A stretch of 64,000 nucleotides of DNA from Desulfovibrio sp. DV. Lineage in GTDB: Bacteria; Desulfobacterota; Desulfovibrionia; Desulfovibrionales; Desulfovibrionaceae. The translations under genes were made by a program, and so were the position numbers. The stretch lies in NCBI RefSeq assembly GCF_001936595.1, contig NZ_MLBG01000009.1, positions 1 to 64,000 on the forward strand, given 5' to 3'. How positions within the stretch are numbered: position 1 is the first letter of the stretch; each line of letters starts with the position of its first letter. Positions 1 to 8,260 of the stretch are shown here, piece by piece. The notes beneath the pieces are model-generated. The model was not told the origin of the DNA and ran no database searches. It saw only the letters and a list, made by a program, of their open reading frames with translations.

Positions 1-2216
1 CCGCGCCCCTGTCCATCTTCGACGGCGAACGGATCGTCAGCCATCCGGCCGGGGCCCGCCGGGCCGGGGAGATCGCCCCGGACATCGCCTGGCGCTGGGT
101 GCGCGACGAGCTTGACACCCTGTCCACCCGCCCCCAGGACCCCTACGCCATCCGCGAGGAAGACAAGCAGACCCTTCGCGACGAGATCTTCCCCTTCTGG
201 CAGGGCCGGTCCGTGGACGAGATCGCCGAGACCCAGTTGCGCCAGGCCGGCCTGTGGGCCTTTACCAGCGAGAGCTTCATCTGCGACGTGTCGGTCAAGA
301 CCCAAAACGGCGGCGGCGACACCTGTCCGGGCTACGACAACATCCTGCTCGTCAAAGGCTTTGCCGGCATCATGGCCGAGGCCAGGGCCAGCCTGGAAAG
401 CCTGTCCATGGGCAACAGGGACGACATCGACAAGATCCACTTCTACACCGGCACGGTGCTGACCTGCCAGGGCGTCATCGCCTACGCCGAACGCTACGCC
501 CGGCTGGCCGAGACGCTGTCCCGGCTGGAGCCGGCTCCGGGACGCAAGGCCGAGCTGGCCCGCATCGCCGCCGTGTGCCGCCGGGTGCCGGCCCTGCCGC
601 CGCGCACCTTCGAGGAAGCCCTGCAATCGGTCTGGTTCGCCCAGTCGCTGTTTACCCTGGAGGAGAACCAGACCGGCATTTCCCTGGGCCGGGCCGACCA
701 GTACCTCTACCCGTTTTACCGGGCCGACATCGACTCCGGCCGCCTGACCGAGGCCGGGGCCAGGGAACTGGTCTGCTGCTGGCTGATCAAGATGGCTGAA
801 CTCATGTGGCTGATCAGCAAGGAATCGGCCATGTACTTCGCCGGCTACCAGCCCTTCATCAATCTGGTGGTGGGCGGCCAGAAGCGCCGGGGCGGCGACG
901 CCACCAACGAACTGACCTATCTTTTCATGGACTGCTCCAAGACCCTGGGCCTCTACCAGCCCTCCCTGGCCGTGCGCATCCACAACACCACGCCCCGGGC
1001 GTTGCTCAAACAGGTCGTGGACGTCATCCGCTCGGGCATCGGCTTTCCAGCCTGCCATTTCGACGACGCCCACATCAAGATGATGCTGCGCAAGGGCTTT
1101 GATTACGAGGACGCCCGCGACTACTGCCTCATGGGCTGCGTTGAGCCGCAAAAATCCGGGCGCATCTACCAGTGGACCTCGGTGGGCTATACCAACTGGC
1201 CCGTGGCCATTGAATTCGCCCTAAACGACGGCGTGTTTCCCTACGACGGCCAGCGCCACGGCCTGCCAACCGGCACGCCCGACACCTTTGCCGATTACGA
1301 AGCCTTTGAGGCCGCCGTCAAACGGCAGATCGTCCACATCACCGAACAGGCCGCAAAGGCCACGCTCATCCTGCAACGCATCCACCGCGACCACGCCCCC
1401 AAACCCCTCATCTCCTGTCTGGTGGAAGGCTGCCTGGAGTCGGGCAGAAACGTCATGGACGGCGGGGCCGTGGTCAACAACGGCCCGGGCCTTATCTGGA
1501 CCGGGTTGGCCGATTACGCCAATTCCATGGCTGCGGTGAAAAAACTGGTGTTTACGGACGGCAAATACACCCTGGCCGAACTGGCCAGGGCCCTGGCTGC
1601 CAATTTTGAAGGCTACGAAACCCTGCGCCGGGATTGTCTGGCCGTGGCCAAGTACGGCAACGATGCGGACAGCGTGGACCTCATTGCCAAGGATCTGGTG
1701 GATTTTACCGAACAGTGCCACAAGTCCCGGGCCATGCTCTACGGCCCCATGAGCCACGGCACCCTGTCGATCTCCAACAACACGCCCCAGGGCAGCATCA
1801 TCGGCGCGCTGCCAAGCGGCCGGCTGGCCGGGACCCCCCTGGCCGACGGCATCAGCCCGGCCCAGCAAAGCGACCGGAGCGGCCCCACCGCCGTAATCAA
1901 ATCCATCAGCAAGCTCAATGTCGAGGCCATGGAGATCGGGCAGGTCCACAATTTAAAGCTCATGGCCGGCCTGCTCGACACCCCCCAAGCCGAGGCGGCC
2001 CTTATAAGCCTGTTGCAGACAGCCAGCATCCTCGGCAACGCCCAGATGCAGTTCAGCTACGTGGACAACGAGACCCTGCGTCAGGCCCAGCAGAACCCGG
2101 ACAACTACCGGGGGCTGCTTATCCGGGTGGCCGGGTACAGCGCCTTTTTCGTGGAGCTGTGCCGCGAGGTCCAGGACGAGATTATAAGCCGCACCACCAT
2201 GACGGCCTTTGCCTGA
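1..2216 (+). CDS. Glycyl-radical enzyme, sulfonate (isethionate/DHPS) sulfo-lyase type; 5' end outside window
   Basis: Open from base 3 without a stop, so the N-terminus lies left of the window; about 737 residues are visible against roughly 830 for full-length relatives. The active-site motif GCVEP (Cys at 1137-1139) is followed by QKSGRIYQWTS, and the C-terminal glycyl-radical motif RVAGYS places the radical Gly at 2133-2135. These show a glycyl-radical C-S, C-N or C-O lyase. The context after GCVEP resembles, from memory, IslA/HpsG-type lyases that split isethionate or dihydroxypropanesulfonate to sulfite plus an aldehyde or ketone, which suits a sulfite-respiring anaerobe. A diol dehydratase or choline lyase is less likely but not excluded. 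The activase follows directly. The family call is firm; the substrate is inference. Confidence 0.85.
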   Translation, partial: APLSIFDGERIVSHPAGARRAGEIAPDIAWRWVRDELDTLSTRPQDPYAIREEDKQTLRDEIFPFWQGRSVDEIAETQLRQAGLWAFTSESFICDVSVKTQNGGGDTCPGYDNILLVKGFAGIMAEARASLESLSMGNRDDIDKIHFYTGTVLTCQGVIAYAERYARLAETLSRLEPAPGRKAELARIAAVCRRVPALPPRTFEEALQSVWFAQSLFTLEENQTGISLGRADQYLYPFYRADIDSGRLTEAGARELVCCWLIKMAELMWLISKESAMYFAGYQPFINLVVGGQKRRGGDATNELTYLFMDCSKTLGLYQPSLAVRIHNTTPRALLKQVVDVIRSGIGFPACHFDDAHIKMMLRKGFDYEDARDYCLMGCVEPQKSGRIYQWTSVGYTNWPVAIEFALNDGVFPYDGQRHGLPTGTPDTFADYEAFEAAVKRQIVHITEQAAKATLILQRIHRDHAPKPLISCLVEGCLESGRNVMDGGAVVNNGPGLIWTGLADYANSMAAVKKLVFTDGKYTLAELARALAANFEGYETLRRDCLAVAKYGNDADSVDLIAKDLVDFTEQCHKSRAMLYGPMSHGTLSISNNTPQGSIIGALPSGRLAGTPLADGISPAQQSDRSGPTAVIKSISKLNVEAMEIGQVHNLKLMAGLLDTPQAEAALISLLQTASILGNAQMQFSYVDNETLRQAQQNPDNYRGLLIRVAGYSAFFVELCREVQDEIISRTTMTAFA

Positions 2217-2227
2217 AAAACGACGCG

Positions 2228-2260
2228 CGGCGCAGCCGGGTCCAAGGCCCGGCTGCGCCG
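2228..2260 (+). promoter_or_regulatory. Strong hairpin between lyase and activase
   Basis: A perfect 13-bp inverted repeat (2228-2240 with 2248-2260, loop 7 nt) lies 11 bases after the lyase stop and ends 4 bases before the Shine-Dalgarno of the activase. It is followed only by TTT, so full rho-independent termination is doubtful. It could lower activase expression relative to the enzyme or protect the 3' end of the lyase mRNA. Confidence 0.7.
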
Positions 2261-2274
2261 TTTCGAGGTATTGC

Positions 2275-3234
2275 GTGCCCACCGCTGCGGCCGGGACCGG
2301 CCTTGTTTTCAATATCCAGAAGTATTCCCTGCACGACGGTCCGGGCATCCGCACCATCGTCTTTCTCAAGGGCTGCCCCCTGCGCTGCCTGTGGTGCGCC
2401 AATCCCGAAGGCCTGCTCCCGGTCCCCCAGACCGGCCGGGACAACCGGGCTTGTCTGGGCTGCGGGGCCTGTGCGGCAGCCTGCCCGGCCGGGTTGCACC
2501 GCATGAGGCCCGGCCCGGATGGAATCGGGCCACACCGGGGCGACCGGGCCGGAGCCTGCCTGGGCTGCGGGGCCTGTGTGGCAGCCTGCCCGGCCGGGGC
2601 CCTGACCCTCTGGGGCCGGCCCATGACCGTGGCCGAGGTCCTCGACGTGGTCAGCCAGGACGAGGCCTTTTATCGCACCTCCGGCGGCGGGGTGACCCTT
2701 GGCGGCGGCGAGGCCGGCCTGCAACCGGCCTTTGCCGGGGCGCTTCTGGCCGCCTGCCGGGACCAGGGCTTTCACACGGCCCTTGAAACCTGCGGCTGCC
2801 TGCCCTGGCCGACCCTGGCCGCCCTGGCCGGTCGGGCCGACCTGACCCTGTATGACCTCAAGCACGCAAACGACGCGGCCCATACGCGCCTGACCGGCCG
2901 GTCCAATGCCACCATTCTGGATAACCTGGGCCGTCTGGCCCGGACCGGGGCCGCTTTGTTGGTCCGCCTCCCCCTGGTGCCGGGGTACAACGACGATCCG
3001 GCCGCCCTGACCGCGGCCCTGGACCGCATCCGCGGGCTGTGCGGGCAAGCACCGGGCTTTCAGGGCGTGGAGCTCCTGCCCTACCATGCCTTTGGCGCAG
3101 GCAAGTACGACCGGCTGGGGCTGGCCTATCCCCTGGCCGGGCTTCGGTCCCATACGCCGGCTGCCCTGGCCGCCTTGGAAACGCTGGCCCGGGCCAGCGA
3201 CCTGCCGGTCACCCTGGTCCGGCCCCAGGCCTAA
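2275..3234 (+). CDS. Radical SAM glycyl-radical-enzyme activase with two 4Fe-4S ferredoxin motifs
   Basis: This enzyme installs the Gly radical on the upstream lyase using S-adenosylmethionine. Near the N-terminus is CPLRCLWC, the CX3CX2C radical SAM cluster motif. It is followed by two CLGCGAC..CP ferredoxin-type clusters, as in activases of the IslB/HpsH/CutD group, and by GGGEAGLQ, the usual GGEP-like motif. The GTG at 2275 is chosen because GAGG (2265-2268) sits 6 bases upstream; the frame is open earlier, but an earlier start would overlap the lyase and lie before the hairpin. Its stop overlaps the stop of the convergent SulP gene by two bases. Confidence 0.9.
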   Translation: MPTAAAGTGLVFNIQKYSLHDGPGIRTIVFLKGCPLRCLWCANPEGLLPVPQTGRDNRACLGCGACAAACPAGLHRMRPGPDGIGPHRGDRAGACLGCGACVAACPAGALTLWGRPMTVAEVLDVVSQDEAFYRTSGGGVTLGGGEAGLQPAFAGALLAACRDQGFHTALETCGCLPWPTLAALAGRADLTLYDLKHANDAAHTRLTGRSNATILDNLGRLARTGAALLVRLPLVPGYNDDPAALTAALDRIRGLCGQAPGFQGVELLPYHAFGAGKYDRLGLAYPLAGLRSHTPAALAALETLARASDLPVTLVRPQA

Positions 3235-4919
3235 GGCCGGGGAGTCCCCGGGGCCAGGGCGGCAACCGCCTCCGCGATACCGGGGTAGACGTGGGCCTCG
3301 CCAACCAGAGCCAACAGGCCGCTGGCCCGCAGGATGCGAAGGGTTTCCGGGGCTGGATCGACAAAGGCCAGTTCCACCCGGGCCGCGCGCAACTCCCTGG
3401 CCACGGCGAGCAGCATGTCCGTCGCGGTGATGCACAGACGCGGGTTGGCCGGGAGATGCAAGACCAGGGCGCGGGGGCTGGGCTGTTGCCGGCACAGTTG
3501 GGTGACGACGGCATGGAATTTTCCGGCGTTGGCGAAAAAAAGCGGCATATTGAGGCGCAGGACCCGGATGCCGGCGGTTTCCCTGGCCTGGGGATACTGG
3601 CCCGTGTCCACCCAGACCGGAGCGCAGCCGTCAAGCTGGCCCAGGATGGAAAGGTTCACATTGCCGGCATAGAAAATCAGGCGCAGCAGCGAGGCGGCCA
3701 CCGCCAGGACGAGTCCGGGCAGGATGTCGAGCACCACGACCCCCAACAGGGCAACCATGGCCAGAGAGAACTCGATGCGGTTGAGGCGGTAGTAGCGCCG
3801 CATCTCCGCGACCTTCATGAGCCCCAGCACGGCATGAAGCACCACCGCGCCCAGGATGGCCTCGGGCAGCCCCTTGAGGGCGGGGGTGAAAAAGCACAGC
3901 GTGAGTACGACCATAAACGCCGTCACCAGGGTGGAAAACCGGGTCCTGGCCCCGGCTGCGACATTGACGGCGGTCGAGGACATGCTGCCGCCGGCCAGCA
4001 AACCGCCCAGGAGCGAGGAACCGAGGTTGGCCAGCCCCAGGGCCTTGAGTTCCCGGTCGGCCTCGACGGGTTGGCCGGACTTGCCGGCATAGCCCGCAAC
4101 CGCGCCCAGGGCCTGGGAGAAGGCCACCAGGGCCAGCCCCAGCGACGCGGGGGCCAGGGCCAACAGGTCCTGCCGGTTGATATGTGGCCAGACGATCCCG
4201 GGCAGGCCGGCCGGAAAGGCCGCAACGGTCGCAACGCCATGGTCCGGCCCCAGGTTGAAGAACCTGGACAGGCAGATGCCCAGGGCCATGATGACCAGAC
4301 CGGCCGGAAGGCGCGGCAGGGTGCGTTCGAGCAGGAGAACCAGGGCCAGGGCGCCGCCGCCGACGGCGACCGTGGCCGGGTTGCACTGGTCGAGGTGGCC
4401 GGCCAGATGGGCGAGCTGGGCCGGGATGTCGCCGTGGCCGCGGGGCAGCCCGAGAATTTTGTGCAGCTGGTTGGCCGCGATGGAGATCGCCAGACCAAAG
4501 ATGAAACCGGTCATGACGGGCTTGGACAGGAAAGCCGAGACGCGGCCAAGCCGCAACAGACCCGCTGCGAGGAAGATCGTGCCGGTCAGCAGCACCAGCA
4601 GGCCGGCCAGAACGGCGTAGCGAACCGGATCAGCACCGGCCAGGGGGGCCACGATGGCCGCCAGCATGATGGATTCGGCGGAGGTGGCGGCGCAGACCAG
4701 GACCGGGCTGCGGCCCAGCAGAAAATACAACGGCAGCGAGGCGACCAGGGTATAGAGCCCCACCTGGACGGGCAGGCCCGCCATGCCCGCGTAGGCCAGC
4801 CCCTCCGGGACGAGCACGCCCCACAGGGTCAGGCCGGCCAGGATGTCTGTCCGGAGAAAGGACCGCGAAAAGGCATCGGGGCCGATCCATCCGCCTGCTG
4901 CGTTGCCGGTTGCGTTCAC
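3231..4919 (-). CDS. SulP-family anion (sulfate) transporter with STAS domain
   Basis: A 562-residue inner-membrane transporter. The first helix region carries the SulP signature (GLTLWGVLVPEGLAYAGMAG), about ten further hydrophobic segments follow, and a STAS domain fills roughly the last 110 residues. SulP proteins carry sulfate, bicarbonate or other anions, usually with H+ or Na+. The GTG at 4919 has GGAG 10 bases upstream and gives a short 26-residue lead into helix 1; the frame is open to 5210, but that would overlap the upstream gene. Its position between a sulfonate lyase and a sulfatase suggests a sulfur oxyanion, which is inference. Confidence 0.9.
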   Translation of the reverse strand: MNATGNAAGGWIGPDAFSRSFLRTDILAGLTLWGVLVPEGLAYAGMAGLPVQVGLYTLVASLPLYFLLGRSPVLVCAATSAESIMLAAIVAPLAGADPVRYAVLAGLLVLLTGTIFLAAGLLRLGRVSAFLSKPVMTGFIFGLAISIAANQLHKILGLPRGHGDIPAQLAHLAGHLDQCNPATVAVGGGALALVLLLERTLPRLPAGLVIMALGICLSRFFNLGPDHGVATVAAFPAGLPGIVWPHINRQDLLALAPASLGLALVAFSQALGAVAGYAGKSGQPVEADRELKALGLANLGSSLLGGLLAGGSMSSTAVNVAAGARTRFSTLVTAFMVVLTLCFFTPALKGLPEAILGAVVLHAVLGLMKVAEMRRYYRLNRIEFSLAMVALLGVVVLDILPGLVLAVAASLLRLIFYAGNVNLSILGQLDGCAPVWVDTGQYPQARETAGIRVLRLNMPLFFANAGKFHAVVTQLCRQQPSPRALVLHLPANPRLCITATDMLLAVARELRAARVELAFVDPAPETLRILRASGLLALVGEAHVYPGIAEAVAALAPGTPRP

Positions 4920-5061
4920 GCGCTTGCCACTCCGGGGGCAAGGGGCGCCCCTGCGGCCCCGGGGAGCGGCCGGCTGTTGCTGCGGGGCCGCCCCGTTGCG
5001 ACCGGGCTGTCGGCCGAATGGCGGCCCCCCTGCCCGGCCGCTGCGGCAAAGTCTCGCGGCA

Positions 5062-5940
5062 CTAGAACAGATTTTTGATGATCGGGGTGAAATTGAGACG
5101 GAACGTCCATTCGTTCCCTGGCCCGTTGCGCGGGTGGATGACCGCGTAGTCTGCCTCGAAGGAGAGCTTGATGGGCAGCTTGCCCAGGCGGAACATCTTG
5201 GAAACGCCAAGGCCGATGGGCAAGGTCAGACGATCCTCGGGTTTCTCCTGGAGCCAGTCGATGGTCACGTTCGGGCTCATGCCGATCTGCCAGGTCGGGG
5301 CCGGGCTGTACCAGAGAAAATACTGGATATTGGCGTAGCTCACGTTGTTGCGGCTGGAGTCGCCGGCAAAGGACCACCACTGCTGCGGATAGACGCCGAC
5401 AACCCACTTTTCCGAGAGATAGAGTGCGGCGACGGCCGGGCCAAGCTGCCACTTGCCCTTGCCGAGGTAGTTGTTGGCGGCGGTGGGCATGATCAGACTC
5501 GGGCCAACGCCCCACATGAAGCCGGTCAGGGCGTTGGTGTTGGGTGCAAGCAGGGCCTGGAATCCGATGTCCCCAATGCCGGAGGTATAATTCAGGTCCC
5601 GGGGGCCGGCAATATAGGGGGAATTCATGAAGGGGATCACCGGACGGACGATGACCCGCACGCTCTCGGAAAGGCCGATGGGCATGACCGGCTGAAAATT
5701 CCAGATGAACTGGTTCTGTTGGCCCTTGAACAGCTTGATGGTGTCGCTTTTGAGCACATTGAGGTTGAACTGGTTGGCGACCATCCACAGCTGGCCGACC
5801 GGGTTGCTGGCCTCTTGCGACAGCTTTTGCAGTTCCTCCTGGGTGGCTGCGTGATCCTCGGCACGCGCGATTGTGGCGAGAAACAAGACCAAAAAACCGA
5901 TCAAGACGATGACAGATGGCCGCTTACTCCGACGCAACAT
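5062..5940 (-). CDS. Outer-membrane beta-barrel protein (putative porin/transporter)
   Basis: 292 residues with a clear signal peptide (hydrophobic stretch ending ATIARA). The rest has alternating aromatic/hydrophobic strands (YLSEKWVVGVYPQQWW, FRLNFTPIIKNLF) and a C-terminal Phe, typical of barrels inserted by BamA. It resembles the MetA-like/neuromedin-U-type outer-membrane family of unknown substrate. The ATG at 5940 is preceded by AGGAGG at ideal spacing. It lies upstream of and in the same direction as the SulP gene, so it may be the outer-membrane partner for uptake of a sulfur compound; that role is inference. Confidence 0.75.
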   Translation of the reverse strand: MLRRSKRPSVIVLIGFLVLFLATIARAEDHAATQEELQKLSQEASNPVGQLWMVANQFNLNVLKSDTIKLFKGQQNQFIWNFQPVMPIGLSESVRVIVRPVIPFMNSPYIAGPRDLNYTSGIGDIGFQALLAPNTNALTGFMWGVGPSLIMPTAANNYLGKGKWQLGPAVAALYLSEKWVVGVYPQQWWSFAGDSSRNNVSYANIQYFLWYSPAPTWQIGMSPNVTIDWLQEKPEDRLTLPIGLGVSKMFRLGKLPIKLSFEADYAVIHPRNGPGNEWTFRLNFTPIIKNLF

Positions 5941-6062
5941 GACTTCCTCCTTTTGGTAAACCAGAGTGCTGTTTCTCCGCCAGCGAACCGCAAGGGGGCT
6001 GCCGCAGCGTCGGCCCGGCACACCAGTCCGGGAGCGGACCGGTCCCGAGCCGCCCGGGCCGG

Positions 6063-8255
6063 TTACTGCCGCCCGGCCTCGGGTGCCCCCGCACCCGGGG
6101 CCGGCTGTTGCGCGGCCTTGACATACTTTGGATTGTCCGGCCGCAAGGCGGCCGCTTGTCGCAGCGCGTCCCGAGCCTGGCCGGGATCGGTGGCCAGCAG
6201 GAGCAGGCCGAGGTTGTAGGCCGCTTCAGCCAGGGTCGGATCGAGGGTTATTGCCGCCCGCAGCGCCCCGGCCGCTTCCCCGGTCTGCCCCCCTTCGGCG
6301 AGGACCAGCCCCAGGTTGTAGGCGATGGCCGCGTTTTGGGGATCGAGCCCCCGGGCCTTGCGCAAGGCGGCCTCGGCTCCGGCCAGGTCGCCCTGCCGGG
6401 CCTTGGCCATGGCGGTGTTGACGAGGGGGGCGGCCGCGTCGGGGCGCAACCGGGCGGCTGTCCCGTAGGCCTCGATGGCCCCGGCCGGATCGCCCGAGCG
6501 CAACAGGAAATTGCCCCGGTTGTAGCTTCCCGTCCAATCGTCGGCCCGGACGGAAAACGCGGCCGCCAGTTCGGCGGTGGCGTCGGCCACGGCCCGCCGG
6601 CCCTCCGGCGGCAGGGCCTGGGGGAGTACGCCGGCCAGGGCTTCGGCCGCCCGGATGCGCACCAGACGCGAGGGGTCGGCGCAGGCCCCGGCCAGGGCGG
6701 CCAGGGTCGCCGGTTCCCGGTTTTCCCCCAGACTGGCGGCGGCCGAGGCCCGTACCAGCGGGGACGCATCGCCAAGAGCCGCCCGCAAGGCCGGCCACTT
6801 GCGCGGGTCGGGACAGACGCGCAGCAGACGGGCCAGCGAGGCGGCGAACACCACGTCATGGTCCGGCGCGGCCAGAGCGTCGAGCATCGCCGGCAAGGCG
6901 GTGAAATCGCGCCGGCGGGCCTGGTCGATCAAGGCCGCCCGGGCCAGGACCGGAGCCTGGTAGTCCCGGGCGCGCCACTGCCGGACCTGGTCGTTGGCCC
7001 AGGCCGCGTCCTTGTCGGCGTGGCAGCCCTGGCAGGCGTTGGGCGAGCCGAAACGGGCCGTGGCCGCCGGAGCCGGCGGCAGCATGGAGTGGTCGCTGCG
7101 GACCATGCGGGCAAAGCGCGTCTTGGGCATGTGGCAACCGATGCAGCGTGAGCCGGGGCTGTCGGCCTTGTGGCGGGTGTGCTGGTCCAGACCGGCCGCC
7201 TTGTCCTGATGGCAGGGCAGGCAGGCCCGGTCCGGATCGGCGGCCTGACGGAACCGGCCGCTGGAGGTGTGGCAAAAGATGCAGTCCAGCCGGCCCGAAT
7301 TGGCGCAGGGCGAGGACAGCCAGGAGGTGAGGGTGAAATTTTCGCCGAGATCCCGGCCATCCGGATAGTAGTCGGAATTTTCGAGCAGGATCAGGTCGAA
7401 GTGGTCGAAGAACCGCTCGCCCGGGGCGAAACCGGACGTGATGGGAGCCATCTTGGCATGGCAGGCGGCGCAGGCGTCGTTGCGCTGGGCCGTGGTGAAA
7501 TCCTTGCCGATCCGCAGGATCCTGAGGTCTTCGGGCACGGTGCCCTTGGGCGCTGCGGCACAGACCGCGTTGTGGGCATCGCAGGGACCGTGGCAGGTCT
7601 CACAGTTGATGCCGGGCTCCCGCCAGGTGGTGTGGTAGGTGTCTGTGGCCGGATCGTAGTTGGTGGACAGCTGGCTGACGTGGCAGTCATGGCAGGCGGT
7701 GTTGAAGGTATAGGCCGGGTCGCGCCAGTCGAGGGACTCGCTGCGGCCGGCATCGGTCCCTGGGCCGTGGGGCCCTTGGCGCCGGCCGCTGGCCACGGTG
7801 TCAAACCAGACCCTGGCCCCCACGTCATAGGCCACGGGCAGCGTCTGCAACCGGCCGCGCTCCAGGGGCGTGAGGAAATAGCAGACGTTTTTCCCGCCCA
7901 GAACCTGGGCCATGGGATAGTCCCGCACCTCGCCGGCCGGACCGGTTTCCCGGACAAACCCCTGGCCCGGACCGAGAAAGGCCCGGTAGCGGCGGTCGCC
8001 GGCCACGAGGTCCTCGGCCTGGGGGGAAAGCAGGCCCGCGCCCAGGGCGTCGGTGTAGGGCTGCATGGCCAGACCGTGGCGCGAGGTGGACCACAGGCCA
8101 TAAAACTTCTCATGGCAGGACCGGCAACTGGGGGACCCGGCAAACCCCGGGGCTTGCCCCGCAACCGCCGGCCCTGAAATCCCGAGTCCCAGCCAAGCCA
8201 GGGCCAGCCCCAGCAAGGGAACCAGCCCCGGCCTCCGTGTCGTCCCCGGCCACAT
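6063..8255 (-). CDS. Octaheme c-type cytochrome with HEAT and TPR repeats
   Basis: 730 residues. A signal peptide (ending near AVAG) is followed by eight CXXCH haem motifs: CRSCH, CHDCH, CETCH, CAACH, CIFCH, CLPCH, CIGCH and CQGCH. After the haem part come alanine-rich HEAT-like repeats and then TPR repeats (NRGNFLLRSG, AYNLGLVLAE, AYNLGLLLLA). It should be a periplasmic multihaem electron carrier or enzyme with a protein-docking tail. The ATG at 8255 lies 5 bases after the stop of the sulfatase, which suggests one operon. Similar haem-TPR fusions occur in anaerobes without assigned function. Redox partner and substrate are unknown. Confidence 0.9.
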   Translation of the reverse strand: MWPGTTRRPGLVPLLGLALAWLGLGISGPAVAGQAPGFAGSPSCRSCHEKFYGLWSTSRHGLAMQPYTDALGAGLLSPQAEDLVAGDRRYRAFLGPGQGFVRETGPAGEVRDYPMAQVLGGKNVCYFLTPLERGRLQTLPVAYDVGARVWFDTVASGRRQGPHGPGTDAGRSESLDWRDPAYTFNTACHDCHVSQLSTNYDPATDTYHTTWREPGINCETCHGPCDAHNAVCAAAPKGTVPEDLRILRIGKDFTTAQRNDACAACHAKMAPITSGFAPGERFFDHFDLILLENSDYYPDGRDLGENFTLTSWLSSPCANSGRLDCIFCHTSSGRFRQAADPDRACLPCHQDKAAGLDQHTRHKADSPGSRCIGCHMPKTRFARMVRSDHSMLPPAPAATARFGSPNACQGCHADKDAAWANDQVRQWRARDYQAPVLARAALIDQARRRDFTALPAMLDALAAPDHDVVFAASLARLLRVCPDPRKWPALRAALGDASPLVRASAAASLGENREPATLAALAGACADPSRLVRIRAAEALAGVLPQALPPEGRRAVADATAELAAAFSVRADDWTGSYNRGNFLLRSGDPAGAIEAYGTAARLRPDAAAPLVNTAMAKARQGDLAGAEAALRKARGLDPQNAAIAYNLGLVLAEGGQTGEAAGALRAAITLDPTLAEAAYNLGLLLLATDPGQARDALRQAAALRPDNPKYVKAAQQPAPGAGAPEAGRQ

Positions 8256-8260
8256 GCGGT

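Noticed and set aside
3039-5078. 679-codon open frame on the plus strand opposite the SulP gene
   Set aside because: It is a low-complexity Gly/Gln/Arg-rich shadow of the real minus-strand SulP gene, typical of high-GC DNA; it has no family features.
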